Source of the DNA: Eggerthellaceae bacterium
Lineage (GTDB): Bacteria; Actinomycetota; Coriobacteriia; Coriobacteriales; Eggerthellaceae
Assembly: GCA_017459485.1 (NCBI GenBank)
Contig: JAFUCW010000487.1
Location: 1 to 9,608, forward strand
Direction of reading: 5' to 3'
Length of the DNA: 9,608 nt
In this document: piece by piece, positions 1 through 6,196 of the stretch
Layout: every line of letters begins with the position of its first letter
How positions within the stretch are numbered: the first letter of the stretch is position 1
Notes under the pieces: generated by a model
The model's input: only the letters and a program-made list of their open reading frames with translations
The model's database searches: none
What the model was told of the DNA's origin: nothing
Position numbers and translations under genes: made by a program

Positions 1-566
1 GAGTTCCTCTCGGTTCCCCAGTCGTCGTGATGGACAATGGCCTCGGGGTGCAGATGGTCGCAGATGCCCTCTGCCACGCGCCGTTCGGAGTCGGTCAGGT
101 ACTTGATGAAGTCCTTCATGGTCTCGGGCTCGGTCATGTAGTAGACCAGCACTTCGTCGATGGAGCACAGGTGGTGCGTCTGCTCGAACAGACCGGCCAC
201 GATAAGCGGGGCCGCATAGGCCTTGCCCGAGGCATTGACCTCTTCGTACTGCGCCTGGAACTCTTCCCACATGGCCTCGGGGAAGTCAGTCGAAGGCGCC
301 TTGACATATTCCATCCAATTGTCGATGTCCTTTACGACAATCTTGTCGGGCGTGTGGATGGGGAAGGAGCCGGGGGTGCCCACTGGCCAGCTGTTGTGCA
401 CGCCCCAGGCGTTGACGACATCCTCGTCGCCGATGCTGAGCAGCGAGCCCGACGTGATTATTTGCGGATGCATCATCAGGTAGATGCCCTCGTAGTTGTT
501 CACATAGCGGTCCGGCTTGCCGCCGTCGATGATGGTCTGGCGAAGGTTCTCTTTTGCTGTCAGCAT
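1..566 (-). CDS. Uroporphyrinogen decarboxylase (URO-D) family protein, likely corrinoid-dependent methyltransferase type; 3' part cut off by the window edge
   Basis: The first 188 residues are visible; the frame is open to position 1. The start is ATG at 566-564, with an AGGAGGA ribosome binding site 4-5 bases upstream (577-571). The N-terminus (MLTAKENLRQTI, PDRYVNNYEG), a central AWGV...WPVGTPGSFPIHTPDK stretch (about residues 53-75) and HHDDWG (179-184) resemble the URO-D superfamily branch found in many copies in acetogens and gut Coriobacteriia. Members of that branch (MtaA/CmuA/MtvB-like) act on methyl groups with a cobalamin protein rather than in haem synthesis. That role is family knowledge. 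The substrate cannot be read from this fragment, and the catalytic C-terminal half lies outside the window. It is divergent from the PucR-family regulator, which probably controls it. A true HemE is less likely, because the HHDDWG context and the neighbouring regulator fit the methyltransferase branch better. Confidence 0.85.
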   Translation of the reverse strand, partial: MLTAKENLRQTIIDGGKPDRYVNNYEGIYLMMHPQIITSGSLLSIGDEDVVNAWGVHNSWPVGTPGSFPIHTPDKIVVKDIDNWMEYVKAPSTDFPEAMWEEFQAQYEEVNASGKAYAAPLIVAGLFEQTHHLCSIDEVLVYYMTEPETMKDFIKYLTDSERRVAEGICDHLHPEAIVHHDDWGTERN

Positions 567-745
567 GTGTTCCTCCTTCTGCTGGCGTGCGAAGTTGCAT
601 CCCATAGACAACATGTTCAAAATGGAAAATACTGGAAACCCCCAGAATCAAACCCCTTGAAAGTGCCTTTGAAATGGGCTTATTTGAAATTGTATGAAGT
701 GTTTAGCAGTTTGTGAATACGCATAATTTGCAGTAATGCTACACT

Positions 746-768
746 TGGCACTACAAATTGTAGTGCCA
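746..768. promoter_or_regulatory. Perfect 23-bp palindrome, candidate operator between the divergent genes
   Basis: The arms are TGGCACTACAA (746-756) and TTGTAGTGCCA (758-768) around a single A at 757: 11 perfect base pairs. It lies 23 bases before the regulator start and about 180 bases before the URO-D-family start. The placement suits a dimeric regulator that represses its own gene and controls the divergent one. No U-tract follows it on either strand, so it is not a standard terminator. No convincing -35/-10 pair was identified around it. Confidence 0.7.
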
Positions 769-791
769 TTGACATTACCTGGGAGGAATGC

Positions 792-2327
792 ATGAAACTC
801 GACGGCAACGCCATCCATTATCTCCTTGCCAAAGACTTCGACGACGTTGTGTGCAGCCTGCCAGAACGTGGGATTCGCACAGACTATCCGATTTTGTACG
901 ACGCAGCGGCCGACATGAGTGGGCATGCGGTGCTCGTGCCCGACCATGAACGTCCACAGGCGGGTCCCACCATGCAAAACGTCATGTGCGTGTGCATGGG
1001 AGACGAACCTGCGCGTGCTGCAAAGGAGGCCGGTCTGGCGGTCGCCCAGGTGCGCGATCCAGTGACGTTTCCGCAGCTGTACAACAGCATGCTCGCGAAC
1101 TACGTGCGCAACGAGCGGATGGATGCTCGGCTACGCGCCTACGTGGACACCTATGCCGGGTTCCAACCGTTGCTGGAAGCCTGCACGGATGCTATGGGCT
1201 TTCCTTGCGTGCTTGTCGATACCGCATACCGTGTGGTTGCTTCCCCTGGAGGCAACTCGGCGGATGCGCGGACCTTGGTTGGGTCCGATGTTTTGGACCC
1301 CTTCGACCAGGACGTGTTCGACCGCTTTGCGGGGTCGGAGGATTACCGCACGATGCGCAAGAGCCGCAGGGTGTTCGCCGTGCCTGGCTCGTATGGCCTG
1401 TTCATGAAGAACGTCTTTTCGAAAAGCGAAATGATCGGCACGCTCGTCATGCGTCACGACGGCGACACGCTTAGCGCCCGATTCGTGCGGTTTCTTCTGG
1501 GCTATTTGGCGCCGTTCGTGGAAGAGATGTACACGAACATAGGCTCCTTCGCGCGAAGCCAAACCGAAGCGGCGCGCATTCGCGAAGAGCTTGTGGGCGT
1601 GCTCGAGGGACGGACCGAAGACTATGCGCGCATAGACGAACTGCTGTCTGCCGACGGACACGAACCGGATTCCCGCTATGCGTTGCTTCTGGTTGACCGC
1701 ACATTCAGCCAAGAAGGTTCGGAAGGCCTGCATTACCTTGCGCAGCGCATAGACCAGACGTGGACGAAGTCCTATTCGGTGGTGGCAGGAGACAGGCTCT
1801 ATGTGCTTGCGTACGTGGGAACCAAAGAAGACGAGCACGACCATGCTCTTCGCACCGATCTTCCCGAACTGCTGCGAGACATCATGGCGAAGGCCGGGGT
1901 CAGTCGAATTTTTTCGTCGATGGCGGATCTTCCTGCGGCGCGAACGCAGGCAAACGCGGCCCTCGTGCAAGGAACGGTAGACGACCCGACGCGTTGGTAC
2001 TACCACTTCGATGACTATGCATTGACGTTCTTGATGTCCCACGGCATTGGCGGACGGGATCCTGCGCATGTGTGCCACCCGGCCGTTTCGGTGCTCGCTC
2101 GCCACGACAGCGAACAAGGCAGCGACCTTCTCCCTACGTTGAAGGTGTTTCTGGAGTGCCGCTACAACGCCTCTGCGGCTTCGGAGCGGCTCTTCGTTGC
2201 ACGCTCCACCCTGCTCAATCGCCTTGAGCGCATCCAGGATCTGGTGCCATTGGACCTAGAAAGCCTTGACGAGCGCACGTATTTGGCGATGTCATTGAAC
2301 CTGATGAACCATGCCCAAGAAGGCTAG
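792..2327 (+). CDS. PucR/CdaR-family transcriptional regulator
   Basis: 511-residue cytoplasmic DNA-binding protein. The C-terminal region, about residues 448-505, matches the PucR-type helix-turn-helix: TLKVFLECRYNASAASERLF followed by VARSTLLNRLERIQDL. This corresponds to the family pattern of a short helix, N-x-S-x-A-A-x-x-L-x-V-x-R-x-T-L-x-x-R-L-x-R-I. Residues about 1-105 resemble the small N-terminal domain common in such regulators. Residues about 115-250 could be a GAF-like sensory domain, and 290-410 the GGDEF-like/CdaR linker region. The start is supported by GGGAGGAA immediately upstream (781-788). The 23-bp palindrome lies just ahead of the gene, so autoregulation is plausible. 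Such proteins usually respond to a small metabolite and control an adjacent catabolic gene; the divergent URO-D-family gene is the obvious target. The effector is unknown. Confidence 0.85.
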   Translation: MKLDGNAIHYLLAKDFDDVVCSLPERGIRTDYPILYDAAADMSGHAVLVPDHERPQAGPTMQNVMCVCMGDEPARAAKEAGLAVAQVRDPVTFPQLYNSMLANYVRNERMDARLRAYVDTYAGFQPLLEACTDAMGFPCVLVDTAYRVVASPGGNSADARTLVGSDVLDPFDQDVFDRFAGSEDYRTMRKSRRVFAVPGSYGLFMKNVFSKSEMIGTLVMRHDGDTLSARFVRFLLGYLAPFVEEMYTNIGSFARSQTEAARIREELVGVLEGRTEDYARIDELLSADGHEPDSRYALLLVDRTFSQEGSEGLHYLAQRIDQTWTKSYSVVAGDRLYVLAYVGTKEDEHDHALRTDLPELLRDIMAKAGVSRIFSSMADLPAARTQANAALVQGTVDDPTRWYYHFDDYALTFLMSHGIGGRDPAHVCHPAVSVLARHDSEQGSDLLPTLKVFLECRYNASAASERLFVARSTLLNRLERIQDLVPLDLESLDERTYLAMSLNLMNHAQEG

Positions 2328-2419
2328 GCGGTGCAAAGCGTGCAGGAGAGGGTTTGGGCCCGGTCTTTGCGTCGGGAAAACGGGCCGCATGGGCGGGTGC
2401 AAGCCTGAGGGGAAATCCG

Positions 2420-3664
2420 CTATTCCAGCTCTTTGATGTGCATGGACTTCGATTTCAGCAGCCAAATCCACAGCAGAAGGGCTAGCGCGGTGCATGCGGT
2501 CATGAGCACGCCGATGCCTACCACGTAGTTGGGCCAGGGCAGCACAGCGAGCGCCATGCCCAGAACACCCATGACATTGAACACGAAGTTGATGAGCGAG
2601 CTTGCCGATCCGGTGTCGCGTTCTTGCTGCGAAAGCAGGATGTTGGTGGCGTAGGGGCGCACTGCGCTTTCGGCCAGGCAGAACAGCATGAGCGCCGCGC
2701 AGAACACCCATACGCTCGTGCTGCCCCAGCCAAGCAGAACAGCGCCCGCCGCCAAGCACAAGGCGAACACGCCATGGGTGAACAGGCGAGGGGTCATGCC
2801 GCGCGAAGAAGCGCGAATCCACAGCACGGGACCAAGCGCCATGAAGGCAGAAGTGGCGGCGAAGAAATACGTATAGCCCTGCGGGGACGTGCCGAAGAAG
2901 TCGATGTAGATGTAGGACCCCACGGCAATGTAGGCGAAGAAGGGCACGCTGAACAAGCCGACCGTTATCAGGAATACCATGAAAGCGCGGTTGCGGCCCA
3001 CTTCCGCTAAACCGCCCAGGGTTGACATGACGCCCCCTTGACGGCGCTCGTCTTCAGGCAAGCTCTCTTCGAAGAGAAGGGTGAGCAGCAGACTGACTGC
3101 TCCCAACCCTCCCAGCACGAAAAATGACGCATGCCAAGAAAAGAAGCGCAGCAGGAAACCGCCGATCAGCGGGGACGCGACGGGGCCCACTACGCCAAGC
3201 ACCTGCAGAAGCGCAATGATCTTTTCGCGCTTGTCCTCCACGAAGCAGTCCTTCACCAGCGCCGTGGAAACCGCCACTGCGCCGCCTGCCCCTATCGATT
3301 GGACGATGCGCGAAACGATGAGCATGCCAATGCTCCCGGACACGGCGCACAGCAAGCTGCCGGCGGTGTAGATGACCATGGAACCGACGAAGATGGGCTT
3401 GCGCCCGAAACGGTCCGAAAGCGGTCCGAAAACGAGCATGGCAAACGTCATGAACACGAAAAACCCGATAAGCGTCAAGTTCACCACGGGTTCGGTGGTG
3501 CCGAAATGCTCAGGCAAGGAGGGGATAGCCGGCGTGTACATGTCGGTCGAAAACGGCATGATTATGTTCACCAGCGTGATGAGCACGATCAAGCCCGTTT
3601 GCCCAAGTTTGCCTTGGGGCATACGTAGCCAGCCGCCGTGCGTGACCGATTGTCCTGTTTCCAT
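2420..3664 (-). CDS. MFS drug/metabolite exporter, Bcr/CflA (DHA1) type
   Basis: 414 residues with about twelve hydrophobic segments. TM1 carries STDMYTPAIPSLP (39-51), the signature of Bcr/CflA multidrug transporters, including the membrane-embedded Asp41. The loop between TM2 and TM3 has a clear MFS motif A, GPLSDRFGRKP (80-90). RIVQSIGAGGAV (119-130) fits motif B, and GVVGPVASPLIGG (157-169) fits the antiporter motif C in TM5. The family exports drugs or metabolites out of the cytoplasm using the proton gradient. The substrate cannot be predicted. The start at 3664 has an AGGGGGA ribosome binding site 4-5 bases upstream. The length is normal for the family. It converges on the PucR-family gene with a 92-bp gap and follows the PurF-like gene on the same strand after 157 bp, so co-transcription from upstream is possible. 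That gap has only a short GC hairpin (3727-3740) without a good T-tract. Confidence 0.9.
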   Translation of the reverse strand: METGQSVTHGGWLRMPQGKLGQTGLIVLITLVNIIMPFSTDMYTPAIPSLPEHFGTTEPVVNLTLIGFFVFMTFAMLVFGPLSDRFGRKPIFVGSMVIYTAGSLLCAVSGSIGMLIVSRIVQSIGAGGAVAVSTALVKDCFVEDKREKIIALLQVLGVVGPVASPLIGGFLLRFFSWHASFFVLGGLGAVSLLLTLLFEESLPEDERRQGGVMSTLGGLAEVGRNRAFMVFLITVGLFSVPFFAYIAVGSYIYIDFFGTSPQGYTYFFAATSAFMALGPVLWIRASSRGMTPRLFTHGVFALCLAAGAVLLGWGSTSVWVFCAALMLFCLAESAVRPYATNILLSQQERDTGSASSLINFVFNVMGVLGMALAVLPWPNYVVGIGVLMTACTALALLLWIWLLKSKSMHIKELE

Positions 3665-3821
3665 GGATTCCCCCTTGCAAGGAAGCTAAGGGTAACACAG
3701 GTTTGTGAAAAGCCAGTGCATTCGGCGCCCCGCCCGGGGCCGCATCTCGCCCGTGCGACCCCCAGGCGGAACGCGAACCCTAGGCGGGGCACGCATTCCA
3801 GATCGGTTTGTGCGAAACGCG

Positions 3822-5246
3822 CTATTCCTTGCCGGTCCAGCAGTAGGTACACACGTGCGCCGGGTCGATGCCGATGGCGTCGAGCATGCCTTCGAGCGTC
3901 TGGTAGCTCAACGAGTCGAATCCCAGCTCCTTGCAGATGGTCGACAGCAGGCAGTCGCCGCGTTCGGTAGTGGGGTCGGCGTATTCGTCTAGGTGGTCGT
4001 GGCCGGCGTCGCCTTCGAGCGCTTGTACGGTTCGGCGTGCGATCAGGTCCATGTCGTCTTTGTTGCGGCTGAAGGAAAGGTACTTGCAGCCGAACATGAT
4101 GGGAGGGCAGGCGCTGCGCATGTGCACTTCTTTTGCACCGGAGTCGTAGAGGAAATTCACGGTGTTGGCAAGTTGCGTACCGCGCACGATGCTGTCGTCT
4201 ACGAACAACAGCCTCTTGCCCGCGATCAGCTCGGGCACGGGAATTTGCTTCATGGTGGCCACGCGCCTGCGCACGTCCTGGTTGCCCGGCATGAACGAAC
4301 GAGGCCAGGTGGGCGTGTACTTGATGAAGGGACGGGCGAAGGGCACTCCGCTGGTGGTGGCGTATCCGATGGCGTGCGGCACGCCGGAGTCGGGCACGCC
4401 GGCGACGTAGTCCAGTTCGGGCAGGGCGTCGCGCTCGCGTTCTCCCTGCGCCATGAGCTCTCCATTGCGGTAGCGCATGACTTCCACGTTGACGCCTTCG
4501 TAGTTGGAGTTGGGATAGCCGTAGTACACCCATAGAAACGCGCAGATCTTCATGTCGCCGCGTGCCGGGGAGAGGACGTCGTACCCGTCGGGCGTGATTT
4601 TCACGATTTCCGCCGGCCCCAGTTCGTAGCAGTCTTCGTAGCCCAGCTTGTGGTAGGCGAAGCTTTCGAACGAAACGCAGTAGCCCTCTGTGTTCTTGCC
4701 CATGATCACCGGAAGGCGTCCCAGCCGGTCGCGCGCCGCAATGATGGTGCCGTCTTCGGTCATGACGAGCAGCGTAAGCGACCCATCTACCACCTCTTGG
4801 GCGAACCGAATGCCTTCGACGTAGCTGTCTTTCTGGTTGATGAGCGCGGCAACCAGCTCGGTCGAGTTCACATCGCCCGAGCTGAGCGCCATGAACTGAG
4901 TCGAGCATCCGTCCAGGTAGCTTTTGACCAATTCCGCATGATTGTTGATAGCACCCACCGTGGTGACCGCGAACACGCCCAAATGGCTTTTGACGAGCAG
5001 GGGCTGCGGGTCGGTGTCGGAAATGCATCCGATGCCGCTGTTCCCGGAGAAATGGGGAAGGTCGTCTTCGAAACGCGTGCGAAACGGTGTGTTTTCGATA
5101 GAGTGGATTTCCTTGTTGAAGCTGCCGTCCCCGTTGGCGAACACCATGCCCGCCCGTCGTGTTCCCAGATGAGAGTGGTAGTCTACTCCGAAGAACACAT
5201 CCATAACGACATCGTGTTTCGACGTCGCGCCGAAAAAACCGCCCAT
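3822..5246 (-). CDS. PurF-like amidophosphoribosyltransferase homologue lacking the catalytic cysteine
   Basis: 474 residues, close to normal PurF length. PurF makes 5-phosphoribosylamine from PRPP and glutamine in the first step of purine synthesis. The C-terminal half is well kept: VAGVPDSGVPHAIGYA (281-296), then the PRPP loop RLLFVDDSIVRGTQ (345-358). Cys235, Cys387, Cys467 and Cys470 (CTYCWTG) sit where PurF 4Fe-4S ligands lie. The N-terminal glutaminase domain is recognisable (GVDYHSHLGTRRAGM, 20-34; ARDRLGRLPVIMG, 171-183) but degenerate. It begins MGGFFG where active enzymes have Cys at residue 1 or 2, and the GHVRYST region reads GCISDTDPQP (72-81). It may therefore use free ammonia, rely on a partner, or have another role. 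The start at 5246 was chosen because PurF homology begins there and GGAAGG lies 6-7 bases upstream. The frame stays open further upstream, but that stretch is repeat-derived. It is probably a paralogue beside a normal purF elsewhere. Confidence 0.85.
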   Translation of the reverse strand: MGGFFGATSKHDVVMDVFFGVDYHSHLGTRRAGMVFANGDGSFNKEIHSIENTPFRTRFEDDLPHFSGNSGIGCISDTDPQPLLVKSHLGVFAVTTVGAINNHAELVKSYLDGCSTQFMALSSGDVNSTELVAALINQKDSYVEGIRFAQEVVDGSLTLLVMTEDGTIIAARDRLGRLPVIMGKNTEGYCVSFESFAYHKLGYEDCYELGPAEIVKITPDGYDVLSPARGDMKICAFLWVYYGYPNSNYEGVNVEVMRYRNGELMAQGERERDALPELDYVAGVPDSGVPHAIGYATTSGVPFARPFIKYTPTWPRSFMPGNQDVRRRVATMKQIPVPELIAGKRLLFVDDSIVRGTQLANTVNFLYDSGAKEVHMRSACPPIMFGCKYLSFSRNKDDMDLIARRTVQALEGDAGHDHLDEYADPTTERGDCLLSTICKELGFDSLSYQTLEGMLDAIGIDPAHVCTYCWTGKE

Positions 5247-5282
5247 GAGCAACCTTCCGCGTTGCAATTCCCTTACCAAAGC

Positions 5283-5288
5283 AGTATA
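5283..5288 (-). promoter_or_regulatory. Candidate -10 box for the PurF-like gene
   Basis: On the minus strand this reads TATACT, one mismatch from TATAAT, 37 bases before the ATG. That gives a leader of about 30 bases. No strong -35 box is seen at 16-18 bases upstream, so the call is tentative. Confidence 0.4.
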
Positions 5289-5350
5289 AAGCCAATCGCG
5301 TGAATGCGGGGAAAGCGCATAGAGAAATCCAACGGCAAGGTGGATGCGAG

Positions 5351-5458
5351 GCACGCATGGCCTGAACGGCACGCATGGCACGCATGGCCCGCATGGCGCG
5401 CACGGCCAGCGCTGCCCTTGTGGCCCGCATGGCGCGCATGGCACGCACGGCCTGTGAC
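5351..5458. repeat. Twelve-unit degenerate 9-bp tandem repeat (consensus GCNCGCATG)
   Basis: Twelve consecutive 9-mers fill this stretch without a gap. Seven match GCNCGCATG or differ at one base as GCNCGCACG, with A, C or G at the variable third base: GCACGCATG, GCCCGCATG, GCGCGCATG, GCACGCACG, GCGCGCACG. The outer and middle units have diverged (GCCTGAACG, GCCAGCGCT, GCCCTTGTG, GCCTGTGAC). It lies between the promoters of the divergent PurF-like gene and the small Asn/Gly-rich gene. The 9-base period keeps several reading frames open, giving artificial repeats such as MARMARMAR on the plus strand. I do not regard any of these as coding. Confidence 0.85.
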
Positions 5459-5574
5459 GTATTGTATGCATCAAGAGGCGCGCGGCGAAGGAATGCCCAG
5501 CAAAAGCCCAACAAAAGCGCAACAGAATATGCGCGTTATGGCAATTGTGGGTGTGTGCGGAACGCGTTTGGGCG

Positions 5575-5580
5575 TACAAT
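5575..5580 (+). promoter_or_regulatory. Candidate -10 box (TACAAT) for the gene at 5634
   Basis: TACAAT differs from TATAAT at one position and lies 53 bases before the ATG, giving a leader of about 45 bases. No good -35 box is present at the usual spacing; the TTGTGG at 5545-5550 is too far away (24-base spacer). Confidence 0.45.
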
Positions 5581-5591
5581 ACTTCCCAAAG

Positions 5592-5607
5592 CGGAGAGAG
5601 CTCTCCG
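5592..5607. promoter_or_regulatory. Small palindrome just downstream of the candidate promoter
   Basis: The arms CGGAGAG (5592-5598) and CTCTCCG (5601-5607) flank AG. It falls at about +6 to +21 from the expected transcription start, so it could be an operator for a repressor or a stabilising hairpin at the 5' end of the mRNA. Confidence 0.45.
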
Positions 5608-5633
5608 ACCATCTTTTGTTCTAAGGAGTGAAC

Positions 5634-6122
5634 ATGGCAGGTCTGTCCGACGCAATTCTGCAGCAGGTTATTAGCAGCGTGGTATCCAACCCGAGCCTCT
5701 TGTCCAACATGGTCGAGCATCCCTACTCAACCATTGGCAACATCACCAACAACAACAACGTGTCTTCCGAAGAGGCCAGCCAGGTGGTTACCGCCCTCAC
5801 GCAGCTTGCCGGCGGCCAGTCGGTGAACATGGGTAGCTTGGCAGGCACGGCATCCCAGCTTATGGGACAGAACAACAACAGCGTCCACAGCCTGGCTTCC
5901 AGCCTGCTCGGCAACTTGCTTGGCGGCGGTGCTACCAGCGGCGGCCTGTTCAGCGCCGCACAGCCTGCTCAACAGACGGGCCTTTCCGCCAACATTCTTT
6001 CCAACCTGGCCGGCGTTGCTTTCGGCGGCGGCATGGCACAGAACAAGCAGGCCATCGACCTGTCCGACGGCTTCGGCCTTGACGACTTGATCGGTATCGC
6101 AGGCATGCTGTTCAGGCGCTAA
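5634..6122 (+). CDS. Small Asn/Gly/Ser/Ala-rich protein of unknown function
   Basis: 162 residues, not recognised with confidence. The start is ATG 5634 with TAAGGAG ending 5-6 bases upstream; an in-frame GTG at 5628 overlaps that site and is unlikely. The sequence has no Cys or Trp, no signal peptide and no clear membrane helix. It has an Asn run (NITNNNN, 37-42), a segment SLLGNLLGGG (about 90-99), and further Gly-rich stretches (GVAFGGG, 127-133). It ends LDDLIGIAGMLFRR. The pattern of amphipathic helices separated by Gly/Asn linkers weakly recalls DUF937/YidB-like proteins, but the match is not good enough to name. It has its own candidate promoter and is followed by a hairpin terminator, so it may be a single-gene transcript. 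Confidence 0.75.
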   Translation: MAGLSDAILQQVISSVVSNPSLLSNMVEHPYSTIGNITNNNNVSSEEASQVVTALTQLAGGQSVNMGSLAGTASQLMGQNNNSVHSLASSLLGNLLGGGATSGGLFSAAQPAQQTGLSANILSNLAGVAFGGGMAQNKQAIDLSDGFGLDDLIGIAGMLFRR

Positions 6123-6150
6123 GATACGGCGCAAATAGCACTACGTTTCG

Positions 6151-6182
6151 AAGGTCCTGGGGTATCCGGGGCCTTTGTCTTT
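6151..6182 (+). terminator. Rho-independent terminator, possibly an attenuator for the next gene
   Basis: A 10-bp stem pairs AAGGTCCTGG (6151-6160) with CCGGGGCCTT (6166-6175), with two G-U pairs and a GGTAT loop. It is followed by TGTCTTT. It lies 28 bases after the stop at 6122. The ribosome binding site of the next gene (AAGGAGG) starts immediately after the T-rich tail. Confidence 0.7.
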
Positions 6183-6196
6183 AAGGAGGGAGATTC

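Noticed and set aside
769..774. Perfect TTGACA, looking like a -35 box, ahead of the PucR-family gene
   Set aside because: It lies only 17 bases before the ATG, so a matching -10 box would fall inside the coding region. No TATAAT-like sequence is there.
1131..2117. Long minus-strand frame opposite the regulator gene
   Set aside because: It is antisense to a well-supported PucR-family protein, has no recognisable domain, and is typical of shadow frames in high-GC DNA.
2356..2386. Possible bidirectional terminator between the convergent genes (GGCCCG / CGGGCC)
   Set aside because: The 6-bp stem has an 18-base loop and no T-tract on either strand, so it is too weak to annotate.
3727..3740. Short GC hairpin (GCCCC / GGGGC) downstream of the PurF-like gene as a terminator
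   Set aside because: The stem is only 5 bp, and the nearest T-run on the minus strand (TTTT at 3710-3707) is about 16 bases past the stem.
5304..5674. Plus-strand frames with repeated MAR or HAW motifs across the tandem repeat
   Set aside because: The periodic peptides come from the 9-base repeat being in register with codons. The frames have no ribosome binding site and overlap the promoter and start of the gene at 5634.
5247..5720. An open minus-strand frame extending the PurF-like protein by about 158 residues at its N-terminus
   Set aside because: The extension is Cys/Pro-rich low-complexity sequence read from the 9-bp repeat and from the antisense of the gene at 5634. PurF homology begins at MGGFFG, which has a ribosome binding site.
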